From Amycolatopsis sp. DSM 110486 (GTDB lineage: Bacteria > Actinomycetota > Actinomycetes > Mycobacteriales > Pseudonocardiaceae): a DNA stretch of 64,000 nucleotides. The notes under the pieces were generated by a model that worked only from the letters and a program-made list of their open reading frames with translations, searched no databases and had not been told where the DNA came from. The position numbers were made by a program, and so were the translations under genes. Below are positions 1-9,523 of the stretch, one piece after another (the first letter of the stretch is position 1; every line of letters starts with the position of its first letter). Location of the stretch: the NCBI RefSeq assembly GCF_019468465.1, contig NZ_CP080519.1:10161001-10225000 (forward strand), read 5' to 3'.

Positions 1-710
1 ACGTGCTCGTGGGGTCGACCCGACTGCTTCGAGACCACGGCATCGCGCTGTCGCCAAGCTTCCACGACGACGTGAAGACTTGGGAACACGCCGGCCTCGG
101 CGTCGTGGCCGCAGCGGTCGACGGCACAGCAGCGGGACTCATCGCGGTCGCGGACACCCTGCGCCCCACCGCGCCCGCGGCGATCTCGGCGCTGCACGGT
201 CTCCGGCTGCGCACGATCCTGCTCACCGGTGACCGCGAGGCCACCGCCCGCACCATCGCCGCCCGAGCCGGCATCGACGAGGTGATCGCCGACGTGCTGC
301 CCGACGGCAAAGCGGCGGTGATCGACCGGCTGAAACGTGAAGGCCGCACGGTCGCCATGGTCGGCGACGGGGTCAACGACGCCCCGGCGCTGGCCCGCGC
401 CGACCTCGGGCTGGCCATGGTCACCGGAACCGACGTGGCCGCAGGCGCGGCGGACATGATCCTCGTGAGCACCGACCTGTCCGTGGTGCCACGGTCGCTG
501 CGCCTGGCCCGCGCCACCACCCGGACCATCCGCGGCAACCTGTGGTGGGCGTTCGGCTACAACATCGCCGCTCTGCCGCTCGCCGCAGCCGGCCTGCTCA
601 ACCCGCTCGTCTCCGCCGCGGCGATGGCATTGTCCTCACTGTTCGTCGTGTCCAACAGCCTGCGGCTGCGCACGTTCGACGCCGACCGTCAGACCACAGT
701 GGACCAGTAG
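1..710 (+). CDS. Heavy-metal P1B-type ATPase, C-terminal part (5' end outside window)
   Basis: The reading frame is open to the window edge, so only the end of the gene is present. It encodes the back of a P-type ATPase: a TGD motif ([10 protein letters not shown]) in the P/N-domain region, then the hinge motif [12 protein letters not shown], then two hydrophobic segments rich in N, W and A typical of the last transmembrane pair of copper/zinc transporters (CopA/ZntA-like). The metal-binding CPC site and the phosphorylated DKTGT aspartate lie upstream and cannot be seen, so the metal is inferred. Its stop codon overlaps by 22 bp the end of the converging VKOR gene, and the neighbouring CopD-CtaG and thiol-oxidation genes suggest copper. 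Confidence 0.92.
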   Translation, partial: VLVGSTRLLRDHGIALSPSFHDDVKTWEHAGLGVVAAAVDGTAAGLIAVADTLRPTAPAAISALHGLRLRTILLTGDREATARTIAARAGIDEVIADVLPDGKAAVIDRLKREGRTVAMVGDGVNDAPALARADLGLAMVTGTDVAAGAADMILVSTDLSVVPRSLRLARATTRTIRGNLWWAFGYNIAALPLAAAGLLNPLVSAAAMALSSLFVVSNSLRLRTFDADRQTTVDQ

Positions 711-1261
711 GGCCAGAACGCCTGCAGCACCAGCACCACGACAACGACATACCACAACGCGAGCAGTCCACTGTGGACACGTCGGACGAGTCCGCCGAAT
801 ACAGTCCCGCGCAGGTTGTGGAGCGTGGTGTACCAGAACGTGGCGATCGTGACGATCCACACGACCATGCAATACGGGCAGAGCGCGTGGATGCGGTACA
901 GGCTAGCGAAGATCAGCCAGTGGACGAACCCGACGCCGAACGTGGCGCCGACCTGCATCCCGAACCACACCCAGCGCGGCGCTGTGTACCCAGTCAGCAG
1001 CACCACACCAAAAGTCACCACGACGGCGAAAGCCGCGATCCCGATCAGCGGATTGGGAAAGCCGAACGCGGAGGCCTGAGGGCTGTCCATCACCGAGCCG
1101 CACGAGATGACCGGGTTGATCGAGCAGCTGGGCACGTAGGCCGGATCGCGCAGCTTCGCGATCTTCTCCAGCGTGAGGGCGATCGCCGCGGCCAATCCGA
1201 GTGCGCCGCCGATCAGGTAAAGCCAAGCCGGCCCCCGGGTGGTGTTGCCGGTGGCGGTCAC
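689..1261 (-). CDS. Vitamin K epoxide reductase (VKOR) family membrane protein
   Basis: The 190-residue product has four to five hydrophobic segments and both cysteine pairs of bacterial VKOR: C46/C54 in the first periplasm-facing loop and the CPYC active site at C128/C131. Bacterial VKOR replaces DsbB: it reoxidises a DsbA-like thioredoxin and passes electrons to quinone. The GTG start overlaps the stop of the upstream DsbA-like gene as GTGA, so the two are probably translationally coupled. This fits an enzyme-partner pair in the cell envelope. The product has the usual family length and shows no defect. Confidence 0.93.
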   Translation of the reverse strand: MTATGNTTRGPAWLYLIGGALGLAAAIALTLEKIAKLRDPAYVPSCSINPVISCGSVMDSPQASAFGFPNPLIGIAAFAVVVTFGVVLLTGYTAPRWVWFGMQVGATFGVGFVHWLIFASLYRIHALCPYCMVVWIVTIATFWYTTLHNLRGTVFGGLVRRVHSGLLALWYVVVVVLVLQAFWPYWSTVV

Positions 1262-1998
1262 GAGGCCAGTGCCCGGTCGAGCTGCCCGCGCAGCTGCCGG
1301 GCGACCTGGGCATAGGTGGTGCCGGCCGGCGAGAACTTGCTGCCGTTTACGAAGATCGTCGGCGTTCCGGTGACCCCGGCTTCGTTCCCGTCGGCCTGCC
1401 CCTGGTCGATCCGCGCCTGCACCGCCTTCGAGGCCATGTCGGCGTGGAACCGGCCGAGGTCGAGGCCGAGGTCCTCGGCGTAGCTGTCGAACCGGGCCTG
1501 GGCACGAGCAGTGTCGTCACTGACGTTCTTGCCGTCGGCGGCCAGGGCCCACGTGGGGTAATCGCCGTAGAGCTTCTCGTACATCTGCCGGTACTTGCCC
1601 TGCAGCGCCGCGGCTTCGGCGGCCCGGGCCGCAGGGACGGCGAGCGGGTGCATGGGGAGCGGGAAATTCCTGGTGACGAACGTGATCCGGCCCGCGTAGT
1701 CGTGCTCGATGCTGCTGGTCACGTTCTGGTAGTAGGCCTCGCACACCGGGCATTGGTAGTCGAGAAACTCGACCACGGTGACCGCGCCGTTGTCCGCCTG
1801 GCTCAACGTGTGGCTGTCGGGATGGCGCAGGACGTCCGCGGCGACGGTGCCGGAGCTCGGCGCGGGCTCGTCCTTGCGGTTGAACACCAGAACACCACCG
1901 ATGACCAGCACGGCGACGACGATCACGGCGATCGTCGTCCACGTGTTCGCCGACAGCCCTTTCCCGGTTGTCACCGGGTTGCGTTTGTTCCGTGCCAT
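1258..1998 (-). CDS. Membrane-anchored DsbA-like thiol-disulfide oxidoreductase
   Basis: Starting at ATG 1998 gives 246 residues: a short basic N-terminus, one transmembrane anchor at about residues 20-39, and a thioredoxin-fold DsbA domain with CPVC at C83-C86 and a cis-proline loop TGTPTIFVNG. It should form disulfides in exported proteins and be recharged by the VKOR encoded just downstream. The reading frame continues far upstream into the preceding gene, but ATG 1998 is chosen because the anchor directly follows it and the overlap with the CtaG stop is then only 28 bp. Linked DsbA and VKOR genes are common in actinobacteria. Confidence 0.92.
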   Translation of the reverse strand: MARNKRNPVTTGKGLSANTWTTIAVIVVAVLVIGGVLVFNRKDEPAPSSGTVAADVLRHPDSHTLSQADNGAVTVVEFLDYQCPVCEAYYQNVTSSIEHDYAGRITFVTRNFPLPMHPLAVPAARAAEAAALQGKYRQMYEKLYGDYPTWALAADGKNVSDDTARAQARFDSYAEDLGLDLGRFHADMASKAVQARIDQGQADGNEAGVTGTPTIFVNGSKFSPAGTTYAQVARQLRGQLDRALAS

Positions 1999-3830
1999 TT
2001 CTCGAAGATGTCCTTTCGTAGTGTGTCCGGGACGTCGAGGTCGGCGCGATCCCAGCTCGCCAGCAGCGCGACGAGCACGGCGAGCAGGACGAGTTCGCTC
2101 ACGACCAGCGCGAGGATCCCGGCCAGCCGCTGGTCGGCGTGCAGGTCCGGGACCCAGGGCAGTGCGAGGCCCTGGTACATGGCCGCCGCGGCCGGGCCGT
2201 TTCCGAGCACGCGGTGGCTGGTCACCACGGCCGCACCGAACACGACGTCCGCCGGCATGGCGGCCAGGACCACCCCGAGGCGGGCGATGTTCGGCATCAG
2301 GCGCGGTGGCGGATCGGTACCGATCACCGGCCAGAAGAACAGGTAGCCGGCCACCAGGAACCAGCAGTCGATCGCCAGATGCGCCCAATGGAAGCGGACC
2401 GCGGCGTCGAAGACTCCGGTGAAGTAGAGCCCGAACGGGGAGCCGGCGAACAGCAGCAGCGACGGCACCGGATGAGTGAGGAACCGTAGCGGCCCGGTGC
2501 CGATCAGCACGTCCAGCCGCGGTCGAAGGCCGGGAGCGGACGCTCTGAGAAGACCGAGCGGTCCGCCCAGCGCCAACAGCGCGGGAACCAGCATCGAGAG
2601 CACCATGTGAACGGTGAGGTGCACGCTGAACTGCGCGGCCGCGTACCGCCCGAAGCCCGACGACGTCGCGAACAGGAGCACGAGGCAGGCGCCCAGCCAC
2701 GCCAGAGTGCGAGACCACGGCCATTCACCCGCGCGGCGCGCCAAGAGCCAGTACCCGATGGCGAGCACGACCGAGAGCGGGCCGAACACCACATCGGGGC
2801 GCCAGTCGACGAGCAGCCGCAGCAGGGTCGGCGGTCCGGTGAGGTCGTAACCCAGCACCACCTGTCCCGTCGTGGCCGCCCGCGAAAAGAACTCGGGCAG
2901 CGGGAGGTGTGTCAGATCCACGGACGCCGCGAAAACACCGGCCAGCGCCGCGAACTCGGCACCCGTCCAGGCGAGCCAGCCCGGACGGCGACGCAGCCGG
3001 AAGCCCAGGACGCCGATGCCCAGGACCACCGTCGCCTTCCCGATCAAGACGAGCCCGTAGCCGGATGTCCAGCCCGTGGCCGGGACCAGCACTCCGGCAA
3101 GGACCAGCCCGCTGGCGACGAGAACGAGCCAGCACCCGACTGCGGCACGGTGGTACCTGAGCAATGCGGAACTATCGGGCGCCGGGCGTCGGCGCAGCAC
3201 AGCGAAAAGCAGTCCCAGCCACACGCACGCCGTCGGGACGTGCAGGATCAGTGCGCCCAGCGCGAGGTCGTGACCGACGTCGGCCGAACCGTGCCCCGTC
3301 ACGACGGGAGGCAGCACGGCCAGGACGGCGACCGCCAGCAACGCAACCGATGTGGTCCACCGGAGGGTGCCCTGGGCGCCCAGAGCGGTCACCGCTGCCA
3401 AGACCGTCGTCACAAGCCAGGCACGCGGTTCCTCAGTCGCCCCCATGAGGTCGATCAAATGCTCAGGCACAAGCACATCGCCCAGCCGCAGCCCAGCGGC
3501 GTTCGCCGCGGACAGCGGCACCTCGACGAGGGCGGCCAACATCCAGCAGGCGGCAGCGGCGGACGCCACGCGCAGCTCGCGGTACGCGTCGGGCCCCACC
3601 GATCCGGACGGGCGCGGCCGCGTGCAGAACACGGTGTAAGCGAGCGAGCCCACACAGATCGCCGCGGCGAAGTCGGCGACCAGCCTCGCCACCGGAGCCC
3701 CGACGGCGACCACGACGCCCGGGTCCCCGTCGCCCACCGCCAGATACGGCCCCGACCCCGCGAGCCACGCCGCGACGCCGAGACCGACGACCGCGACGGC
3801 ACTGGCCGTGGCCACGCGCCGCGTGATCAC
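1971..3830 (-). CDS. CopD-CtaG fusion: copper resistance / cytochrome c oxidase assembly membrane protein
   Basis: This 619-residue polytopic protein joins an N-terminal CopD-like half (about residues 1-330, with VGHDLALGALILHVPTACVW) to a C-terminal caa3_CtaG half carrying conserved histidines in HLTVHMVLSM, HWAHLAIDCWF and TSHRVLG. CopD proteins move copper across the membrane and CtaG proteins help metallate cytochrome oxidase. The fusion is a known actinobacterial architecture. The start is GTG 3830, which overlaps the stop of the upstream DUF5134 gene as GTGA; the open frame extends further upstream but lacks family-like sequence. Its neighbours (metal ATPase, DsbA, VKOR) support a copper and redox role. 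Confidence 0.92.
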   Translation of the reverse strand: MITRRVATASAVAVVGLGVAAWLAGSGPYLAVGDGDPGVVVAVGAPVARLVADFAAAICVGSLAYTVFCTRPRPSGSVGPDAYRELRVASAAAACWMLAALVEVPLSAANAAGLRLGDVLVPEHLIDLMGATEEPRAWLVTTVLAAVTALGAQGTLRWTTSVALLAVAVLAVLPPVVTGHGSADVGHDLALGALILHVPTACVWLGLLFAVLRRRPAPDSSALLRYHRAAVGCWLVLVASGLVLAGVLVPATGWTSGYGLVLIGKATVVLGIGVLGFRLRRRPGWLAWTGAEFAALAGVFAASVDLTHLPLPEFFSRAATTGQVVLGYDLTGPPTLLRLLVDWRPDVVFGPLSVVLAIGYWLLARRAGEWPWSRTLAWLGACLVLLFATSSGFGRYAAAQFSVHLTVHMVLSMLVPALLALGGPLGLLRASAPGLRPRLDVLIGTGPLRFLTHPVPSLLLFAGSPFGLYFTGVFDAAVRFHWAHLAIDCWFLVAGYLFFWPVIGTDPPPRLMPNIARLGVVLAAMPADVVFGAAVVTSHRVLGNGPAAAAMYQGLALPWVPDLHADQRLAGILALVVSELVLLAVLVALLASWDRADLDVPDTLRKDIFEKWHGTNATR

Positions 3831-4384
3831 CGCGCAGCCACCAGCATGAACGCCATCCCGCCGGCCATCGTGGCGAGCATTGCCCGGGCCCCGAGGTCGG
3901 TGCGGGTGACAACCGCCGGGTTCCGCGCGGGTTCGGTTCCGGTACGGCCCTGGTGGATCCGCCCCCACACATCGAAAACCCACGCCAAACCCTCGATGGT
4001 GAGGTAGGCCGCGCAGAGCTGCGCCAGGAGGCCCAGCCGCGCCGGCGACTCGGCGCACATCGCGGCCATCACCAGGAAATCCGCCGTCGACAGCACCCAG
4101 CGGTGGTGTACGCGGCGGTCACGCCACCACAGACTGACAGTTGTCACGGCGAGCACGGCCCCGCCGGCCGAGAACAGCACTGCGCCGGCCTCGTAGAGGC
4201 TCGGATGGGCCATTCTCGGCAGCGCGTACATCGCCGCCATGGCCGCGGCCATCACCGTGTGCCCGGCGTGCCACCAGCGCTGCCGGCCGTCCATCGCGAC
4301 GACGTGAGCGAGGTGCACGACAGCAGCGCCGGCGAGGACGGCCACCCAAGCCAGGCGGGCCCACTGCGGCAGCATCGACGTCAC
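3827..4384 (-). CDS. DUF5134-family integral membrane protein
   Basis: About 185 residues with five or six hydrophobic segments, and histidines in VVHLAHVVAMD and WWHAGHTVMAAAMAAMY that could bind metal. The pattern matches DUF5134, a family of unknown function often found beside copper-related genes in actinobacteria. GTG 4384 is preferred because it overlaps the ClC stop as GTGA and its own TGA overlaps the CopD-CtaG GTG the same way; ATG 4375 is an alternative. Function is unknown. The context suggests an accessory role in copper transport or oxidase assembly. Confidence 0.83.
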   Translation of the reverse strand: MTSMLPQWARLAWVAVLAGAAVVHLAHVVAMDGRQRWWHAGHTVMAAAMAAMYALPRMAHPSLYEAGAVLFSAGGAVLAVTTVSLWWRDRRVHHRWVLSTADFLVMAAMCAESPARLGLLAQLCAAYLTIEGLAWVFDVWGRIHQGRTGTEPARNPAVVTRTDLGARAMLATMAGGMAFMLVAAR

Positions 4385-6132
4385 GTGGCCGCCGTCGCGG
4401 GGTCCAGGGCGGTGAGGACCGCCTGGTGGGTGATCCACCCGCTCAGCCGGTGTTCTCCTTCCAGCACGGGCAGGCCCGTGCCGGGAGCGTTGGTCAGCGC
4501 GGTCAGGGCGTCGGCGAGGCTGGTCTCACAGGTCACCAGCGGGGGCAGCTCGGCGAGGTCCCCGACGGTGCCTTCGTGATCGTCGGCGAGCGCTTCGGCG
4601 ACCGCCCGCGCGGTGACGCATCCTTGGTACCGGCCATCCGATCCGACCACCGGCAGGATCCCGTGACCGGACACGGCGAGGGCGTGCGCTGCGCGCTCCA
4701 GCGCCAGCCCCCCGTCCAGCGGATCCGGCAACGGTTCGGCAACCGCCGCCACCCGGGTCTCGGCCAGCCGGCGAGCGTCCGGGTGCCGGTCGAGGTCGAC
4801 ACCTCGGCGGCGCAGTTTGAGCGTGTAGATCGTGTCGCGGCTCAACGCCCGGCTGGTCGCGGTCGCGATCACGATGGCCGTGAGCATCGGCAGGATGATC
4901 GTGTACTGCCCCGTCAGCTCGAACAGCACGATCACCGCTGTGATCGGTGCCCGGGCCGCTCCGGCGAAGGCCGCGCCCATCCCGATGAGGCCGTAGACCC
5001 CCGGTGAGGCGGTAAGATCCGGCAGCCAGGCGTGGGCGACGATGCCGAACGCAGTGCCCGCCATCGCCCCGATGAACAACGACGGCGCGAATACCCCGCC
5101 CGAGCCGCCGATGCCGATCGTCAAGCTAGTCGCCACGATCTTGCCCACCAGCAACAGCAGCAGGAACCCGATCACGTACTTGCCCTCGACCGCGTTCTGC
5201 AGCACCGGATAGCCGACCCCGTACATCTGGGGCAACAGCAGCAGCAGGCCCCCGAGGAACACCCCGCCCACCGCGGGCCGCAGCCACTCCGGACCGCGCC
5301 ACAGCCAGTCGCACAGATCCTCGATCAGGTAGAGCACGCGGGTGAACAGCACACCACACGCCCCGACGATCAGCCCGAGCACGATGAACAGCAGATACTC
5401 GACCGGATTGCGCAGGGTGAACGGCGGCAGGTCGAGGAACGGCACGTTGCCGAACACCGCGCGGCCCACCACGCTCGCCGTGACGCTGGCCAGCACCACC
5501 GCACCGAAGGACTCCGCGGCGAAATCGCGCAGGATCAGCTCCATCGCGAAAAAGGGCCCGGCCAGCGGCGCGTTGAACGTCGCCGCGATCCCGCCCGCGG
5601 CACCACACGCCACCAGCACCCGCAACCGCGACTCCGGAAGCTTCGCCACGCGCCCCAGCGTCGAGCCCAGGGCCGACCCGATCTGCACGATCGGCCCCTC
5701 TCGTCCCACCGAACCGCCCGACCCGATCGTCAGCGCGGACGCGAGGGCCTTCACCGCGCTCACCTGCACCGGGATCCGCCCGCCCCGCTCCGCGACCGCG
5801 TACATCACCTCCGGCACCCCGTGGCCCCGGGCTTCCGGTGCGAACCAATACACCAACGGCCCGTACACCAGCCCCGCGACCACCGGCGCGAGCAGCAGGA
5901 ACCACGGTCCGAGCTGGGGAAACCACGGGTGCGCCTCACGTCCCGCGGCCGAATAATCGCCATGCCCGGAGAACACGTGCGTGAACGTGGTGATCAACCA
6001 CCGGAACACGACCGCACCCAACCCCGCGCCGGCACCAATGACCAGCGCCAGGCCGATCAAGCCGGTCGTGCTCTCCCGCAACCACCGACCCAACAGCTGC
6101 CGCGGAGGAACCACCAGTCGCCGACCTGTCAC
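4381..6132 (-). CDS. ClC-family chloride channel/antiporter with C-terminal CBS domains
   Basis: The 583-residue protein carries the ClC signature blocks: GHGVPEV near residue 105, GSGGSVGREGP near 145 with the gating glutamate, GIGGSGGVFAPSL and a C-terminal CBS pair (about residues 450-583). ClC proteins pass chloride or exchange it for protons; CBS pairs bind adenine nucleotides. GTG 6132 is chosen because GGAGG sits 7 bp upstream; the frame extends another 22 codons without a better site. It heads the minus-strand operon and is divergent from a TetR gene. A fluoride-exporting CLC-F role is possible but not shown by the filter residues read here. Confidence 0.93.
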   Translation of the reverse strand: MTGRRLVVPPRQLLGRWLRESTTGLIGLALVIGAGAGLGAVVFRWLITTFTHVFSGHGDYSAAGREAHPWFPQLGPWFLLLAPVVAGLVYGPLVYWFAPEARGHGVPEVMYAVAERGGRIPVQVSAVKALASALTIGSGGSVGREGPIVQIGSALGSTLGRVAKLPESRLRVLVACGAAGGIAATFNAPLAGPFFAMELILRDFAAESFGAVVLASVTASVVGRAVFGNVPFLDLPPFTLRNPVEYLLFIVLGLIVGACGVLFTRVLYLIEDLCDWLWRGPEWLRPAVGGVFLGGLLLLLPQMYGVGYPVLQNAVEGKYVIGFLLLLLVGKIVATSLTIGIGGSGGVFAPSLFIGAMAGTAFGIVAHAWLPDLTASPGVYGLIGMGAAFAGAARAPITAVIVLFELTGQYTIILPMLTAIVIATATSRALSRDTIYTLKLRRRGVDLDRHPDARRLAETRVAAVAEPLPDPLDGGLALERAAHALAVSGHGILPVVGSDGRYQGCVTARAVAEALADDHEGTVGDLAELPPLVTCETSLADALTALTNAPGTGLPVLEGEHRLSGWITHQAVLTALDPATAAT

Positions 6133-6151
6133 ACCATTACCTCCAGACACA

Positions 6152-6166
6152 GTTGCAGTATGCAAC
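6152..6166. promoter_or_regulatory. Perfect inverted repeat, candidate TetR operator
   Basis: GTTGCAgtaTGCAAC has perfect 6-bp arms around a 3-bp centre. It lies 20 bp before the ClC start and about 100 bp before the divergent TetR start, the usual place for the binding site of a divergently encoded repressor. Binding is inferred. Confidence 0.6.
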
Positions 6167-6267
6167 ACTTGCCGTGAGTAACAGCTGGCGGCCCACACTA
6201 CGGTCCGCCTGCGTCGACGACGTCGCCGCGCGGATCAAGCCGCGTGGTGGCCACCGGGAGGAGCCCC

Positions 6268-6846
6268 ATGGTTGGCGTGCGCCAGTTCGACGAGCGCGTG
6301 ACCCTCGACCGCGCCCTGGACCTCTTCACCGAACGCGGCTTCCGCGCCACAACGATGCCCGAGCTCGCCACCGCCACCGGCGTCCAGCGCGGCTCCCTCT
6401 ACCACGCCTACGGCGGCAAAGAGGAGATTTTCCTGCTCGCCTTCGGCGCGTACACCTCCCGCTTCCTCGCCGGCGCAGAAGCAGCCCTGGACCGGCCCAC
6501 GAAGCACGCCGCGGTGCTGTCCTTCTTCGAGTACTGCATCCAAACCTTCACCGAGGGCCGTCCCTCTCACGGCTGCCTCTCCACCCGCACGGCGATCGAA
6601 GCGGCGAATGAGGTGCCCCGGGCGGAATCCGCAGTCCGCACCATGCTGAACAACCTGGAGACCATCATCTTCATCAAACTGTCTGCTGCCGACGACGGCG
6701 CGTCCCCTTCCGTCGACCTGCGCGCAGCCGCCCGCCTGATCGTCACCACAACCCGCGGCCTCGCAGTGATGGAACGCGCGAACTACTCCCCGACCGAACT
6801 GAAGTCGATCGCGGAAAGCCTGGTGACCTCACTGTTCAGCCGCTGA
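6268..6846 (+). CDS. TetR/AcrR-family transcriptional regulator
   Basis: The 192-residue product has an N-terminal TetR helix-turn-helix (TERGFRATTMPELATATG followed by RGSLYHAYGGKEE) and a ligand domain of the common TetR C-terminal type. ATG 6268 is preceded by GGGAGGAG at good spacing; an upstream GTG at 6244 lacks this. It is divergent from the ClC-headed operon, with a perfect 15-bp palindrome in the gap, so it probably represses that operon, itself, or both. The effector is unknown. Confidence 0.9.
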   Translation: MVGVRQFDERVTLDRALDLFTERGFRATTMPELATATGVQRGSLYHAYGGKEEIFLLAFGAYTSRFLAGAEAALDRPTKHAAVLSFFEYCIQTFTEGRPSHGCLSTRTAIEAANEVPRAESAVRTMLNNLETIIFIKLSAADDGASPSVDLRAAARLIVTTTRGLAVMERANYSPTELKSIAESLVTSLFSR

Positions 6847-7130
6847 GCCCGCCGGCTCCGCAGTGAAGCCGCACCACGTCAGAAATCAAGGCAGGGTGCG
6901 AATTGCACCGTGACTCGCGCTGGTGTGACTCGTGGGCGTGGCCATTTGCGCAAGCGGGACCAGGTCGACGTGAATCGCATTTTTTCTCGTGCTTGACGCG
7001 ATCGGGCCACCGGGGATGTGCTGGACCTGGCGATGGATCCCCCCGGGCCCGCTGGGCCGAACCGCCTCGCATGAGGCTGATGGCTTCCTGGTGCAGACGT
7101 GTGACGACCACTCGTGCCAGGAGGACGCAG

Positions 7131-7505
7131 ATGACCACGAAGAGCTCCGAGCGGGTTTTGCGGCTGTCGATCTTTGTCGGCGACGGCGACCTCTGGCACC
7201 ACAAACCGCTCTCCACGGAGATCGTCGACCGCGCCCACAATGCCGGCCTCGCCGGCGCGACCGTCATCCGCGGCATCGAGGGCTACGGCGCCACCTCCCG
7301 GATTCACACCCAACACGCGTTCCGGCTCGGCAACGACCTCCCCATGCTGATCACGATCGCCGACAGCGAAGAGCGGATCAGGGCCTTCCTGCCACAACTG
7401 GACGACCTCGACATGAGCGGGTTGGTCACCCTCGACGAGGTCGAGGGCATCCGCTACACCGCACCCGAGCGCCCACACACCCACTGGTGGCAGCACACCG
7501 AGTAG
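7131..7505 (+). CDS. DUF190 (PII-like) protein
   Basis: A 124-residue DUF190 protein with the family blocks LSIFVGDGD, GLAGATVIRGIEGYG and IRAFLPQLDDLDMSGLVTLDEVE. DUF190 proteins have a PII-like fold and are often encoded next to crcB fluoride channels or other ion transporters; the exact role is unknown. GGAGG lies 5 bp before ATG 7131. A second, frameshifted copy follows within 50 bp. Position between ClC and NhaA suggests a sensor or modulator of ion transport. Confidence 0.9.
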   Translation: MTTKSSERVLRLSIFVGDGDLWHHKPLSTEIVDRAHNAGLAGATVIRGIEGYGATSRIHTQHAFRLGNDLPMLITIADSEERIRAFLPQLDDLDMSGLVTLDEVEGIRYTAPERPHTHWWQHTE

Positions 7506-7551
7506 GCAGACGGTACCCGACACGAGGACTCCCGGGCAGGAGGCGCGACCC

Positions 7552-7892
7552 ATGCAGCTCACCGAAAAGGCGTTGCGCACCTTGATCTTCCTCGGCGAGG
7601 ACGACACCTGGAATCACCAACCACTGCACCACGAAATCGTGAAACGTGCCCGCGAAGCCGGCCTTGCCGGCGCGACGGTGCTGCACGGCTGCGAAGGTTT
7701 CGGCACGACATCACGAATCCACACCGACGAGATCTTGAGCCTGACCGAGGACCTTCCCATCGTCGTGATCATCGTCGACACCGAAGACAAGTCCGCGCGT
7801 TCCTGCCCGAGCTCGACGAGCTCATCGCCGATGGCACAGTGCTCCTCGACGAGGTCGAAGTCGTCCGCTGCGAAGGGGCACCCCGAGCATGA
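7552..7892 (+). pseudogene. Second DUF190 gene, single-base frameshift
   Basis: The frame opens as a clear DUF190 protein (LIFLGEDD, GLAGATVLHGCEGFGTTSRIH, LPIVVIIVDTEDK) and then leaves the family at about 7791. In the next frame the family sequence resumes at once (RAFLPELDELIADGTVLLDE) and ends at TGA 7890-7892. Restoring one base after GACAAG, as in GACAAGATC, would give an intact 113-residue protein. Either the gene was recently inactivated or this is a sequencing error. It is a tandem paralogue of the preceding gene. Confidence 0.85.
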
Positions 7893-8182
7893 CCCATCGC
7901 GCTCGGCTGCGGGGGCTCTCGGTTCCGACGCACTCGATAGTGACGACAAGACTTCACAAGTCGGAAATAAGACACCGGTCATTGTCCTGTTGCGCTCAAT
8001 CGACGACCCGGCCTCGGGGCGGCATTGTCAGCCACGCGCCAGTCCACGCGCGCCGCGACCAGCAATGACGCGGGAGCTTGGCCGAACGGACTACCGTCGA
8101 CGCGCGGCTCCGACTCAGCGGGACCCGGCGAGCGGTGGGAGGCTGCAGCGGCATGTCTCCCAAGCGCACGCGCGAGATTTCG

Positions 8183-9523
8183 TCAACGGGACTTGTCAAC
8201 TCCTGTCGCGGGATCGGTCGGTGTCGCGAGTTCGGTGTAGACGTCGGGGATGCCGTCGCGATCCTGGTCTCGGGTTTCAGCGTCGTGGATGCGGCGGTAC
8301 ACGCGGTTGCGGGCACGGAGCACGATCGTGGCGAGCAGCGCCGCGATGAGGGAGCCGGTGAGGATGGCGATCCGCGCGTGGTCGTCGGCAGGAGTGCCGG
8401 TTCCGAAGGCGAGTTCGCCGATGAGCAGGGACACGGTGAATCCGACACCGCCGAGCAGCGCGAGCCCGGCGCAGTCGATCCAGTGCAGACCTTCGGACAT
8501 GCGGGCGCGGGTGATTCGGGCGGTGAGCCAGGTCGCGCCCAGGATCCCGAAGGTCTTGCCGAGGAGCAGCCCGGCGACGATGCCGAGCGCGACGGGGTCG
8601 GACAGGGCATTGGTGAGCCCGGTCCAGCCGCCGAGCGGGACCCCGGCGGCCATCAGGGCGAACACCGGCACCGCGACCCCGGCCGACAGTGGCCGGAACC
8701 GGTGCTCGAAGTGCTCGGCCAGACCGGGGCCGGCATCGGGGCCACCGGCGGCCTGGCTGCGGACCACGGGGACGGCGAAGCCGAGCAGGACGCCGGCGAC
8801 GGTGGCGTGGACCCCGGAGGCGTGCACCAGAGCCCATGTCGCAACCGCCAACGGCAGCAGCAGCCACCAGGACCGGACCCGGCGTTGCACCAGGACGGTG
8901 AAGGCGGCCAGCGGTGCCAGCGCACCCAGCAACGGCCAGAGTTGGAGGTGGTCGGTGTAGAAGCCGGCGATGATGACGATCGCGATGAGGTCGTCGACGA
9001 CGGCCAGGGTGAGCAGGAAAGTGCGCATCGCCGCGGGGAGGCACCGGCCGACCACCGCCAGCACCGCGAGAGCGAACGCGATGTCGGTGGCGGTGGGGAT
9101 CGCCCAGCCCTGGAGGGCTCCGCTCCAGTTGACGAGCAAATAGATCAGGGCGGGGAGGGCGACACCGCCGACAGCGGCGGCTACGGGAACAGCAGCGCGG
9201 CGGGGATCGCGCAGGTCGCCCGCGACGAACTCCCGTTTGAGCTCGAGGCCGGCGACGAAGAAGAAGATCGCGAGCAGCCCATCAGCCGCCCAGGCGCCCA
9301 ACGACAGGTCCAGGTGCAGGGCGGCCGGACCGATGGTGAACGAGCGCATTGCCTCGTAAGCCGGCGCCCAGGGGGAGTTCGCCCACACCAGAGCCACCAC
9401 CGCGGCCGCGAGCAGCAGCGCGCCCCCGATGGTCTCTTTACGGAGAATGTCAGCGATACGTCGCGCTTCCGGCCAGGATCCGCGGATGAAAACCGCCCGG
9501 TACCGTGATGGGGTCGAGGTCAT
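8183..9523 (-). CDS. nhaA: NhaA-family Na+/H+ antiporter
   Basis: The 446-residue membrane protein matches NhaA along its length: [12 protein letters not shown] near the N-terminus, [31 protein letters not shown] block (here [15 protein letters not shown]), and the paired aspartates in [13 protein letters not shown] that bind sodium and protons. NhaA exports Na+ in exchange for H+. ATG 9523 is preceded by GGAG; the frame continues upstream without family sequence. A hydrophilic tail after the last membrane segment contains DQDRDGIPD, which resembles a calcium-binding loop. Neighbouring ClC and DUF190 genes make a local ion-transport group. Confidence 0.94.
   Translation of the reverse strand: MTSTPSRYRAVFIRGSWPEARRIADILRKETIGGALLLAAAVVALVWANSPWAPAYEAMRSFTIGPAALHLDLSLGAWAADGLLAIFFFVAGLELKREFVAGDLRDPRRAAVPVAAAVGGVALPALIYLLVNWSGALQGWAIPTATDIAFALAVLAVVGRCLPAAMRTFLLTLAVVDDLIAIVIIAGFYTDHLQLWPLLGALAPLAAFTVLVQRRVRSWWLLLPLAVATWALVHASGVHATVAGVLLGFAVPVVRSQAAGGPDAGPGLAEHFEHRFRPLSAGVAVPVFALMAAGVPLGGWTGLTNALSDPVALGIVAGLLLGKTFGILGATWLTARITRARMSEGLHWIDCAGLALLGGVGFTVSLLIGELAFGTGTPADDHARIAILTGSLIAALLATIVLRARNRVYRRIHDAETRDQDRDGIPDVYTELATPTDPATGVDKSR

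Noticed and set aside
2607..4007. Plus-strand open frame of 466 codons
   Set aside because: Antisense to the CopD-CtaG gene, with low-complexity Arg/Gln/His-rich product.
8078..9508. Plus-strand open frame of 476 codons
   Set aside because: Antisense to nhaA; composition is glycine/glutamate/glutamine-rich with no motif.
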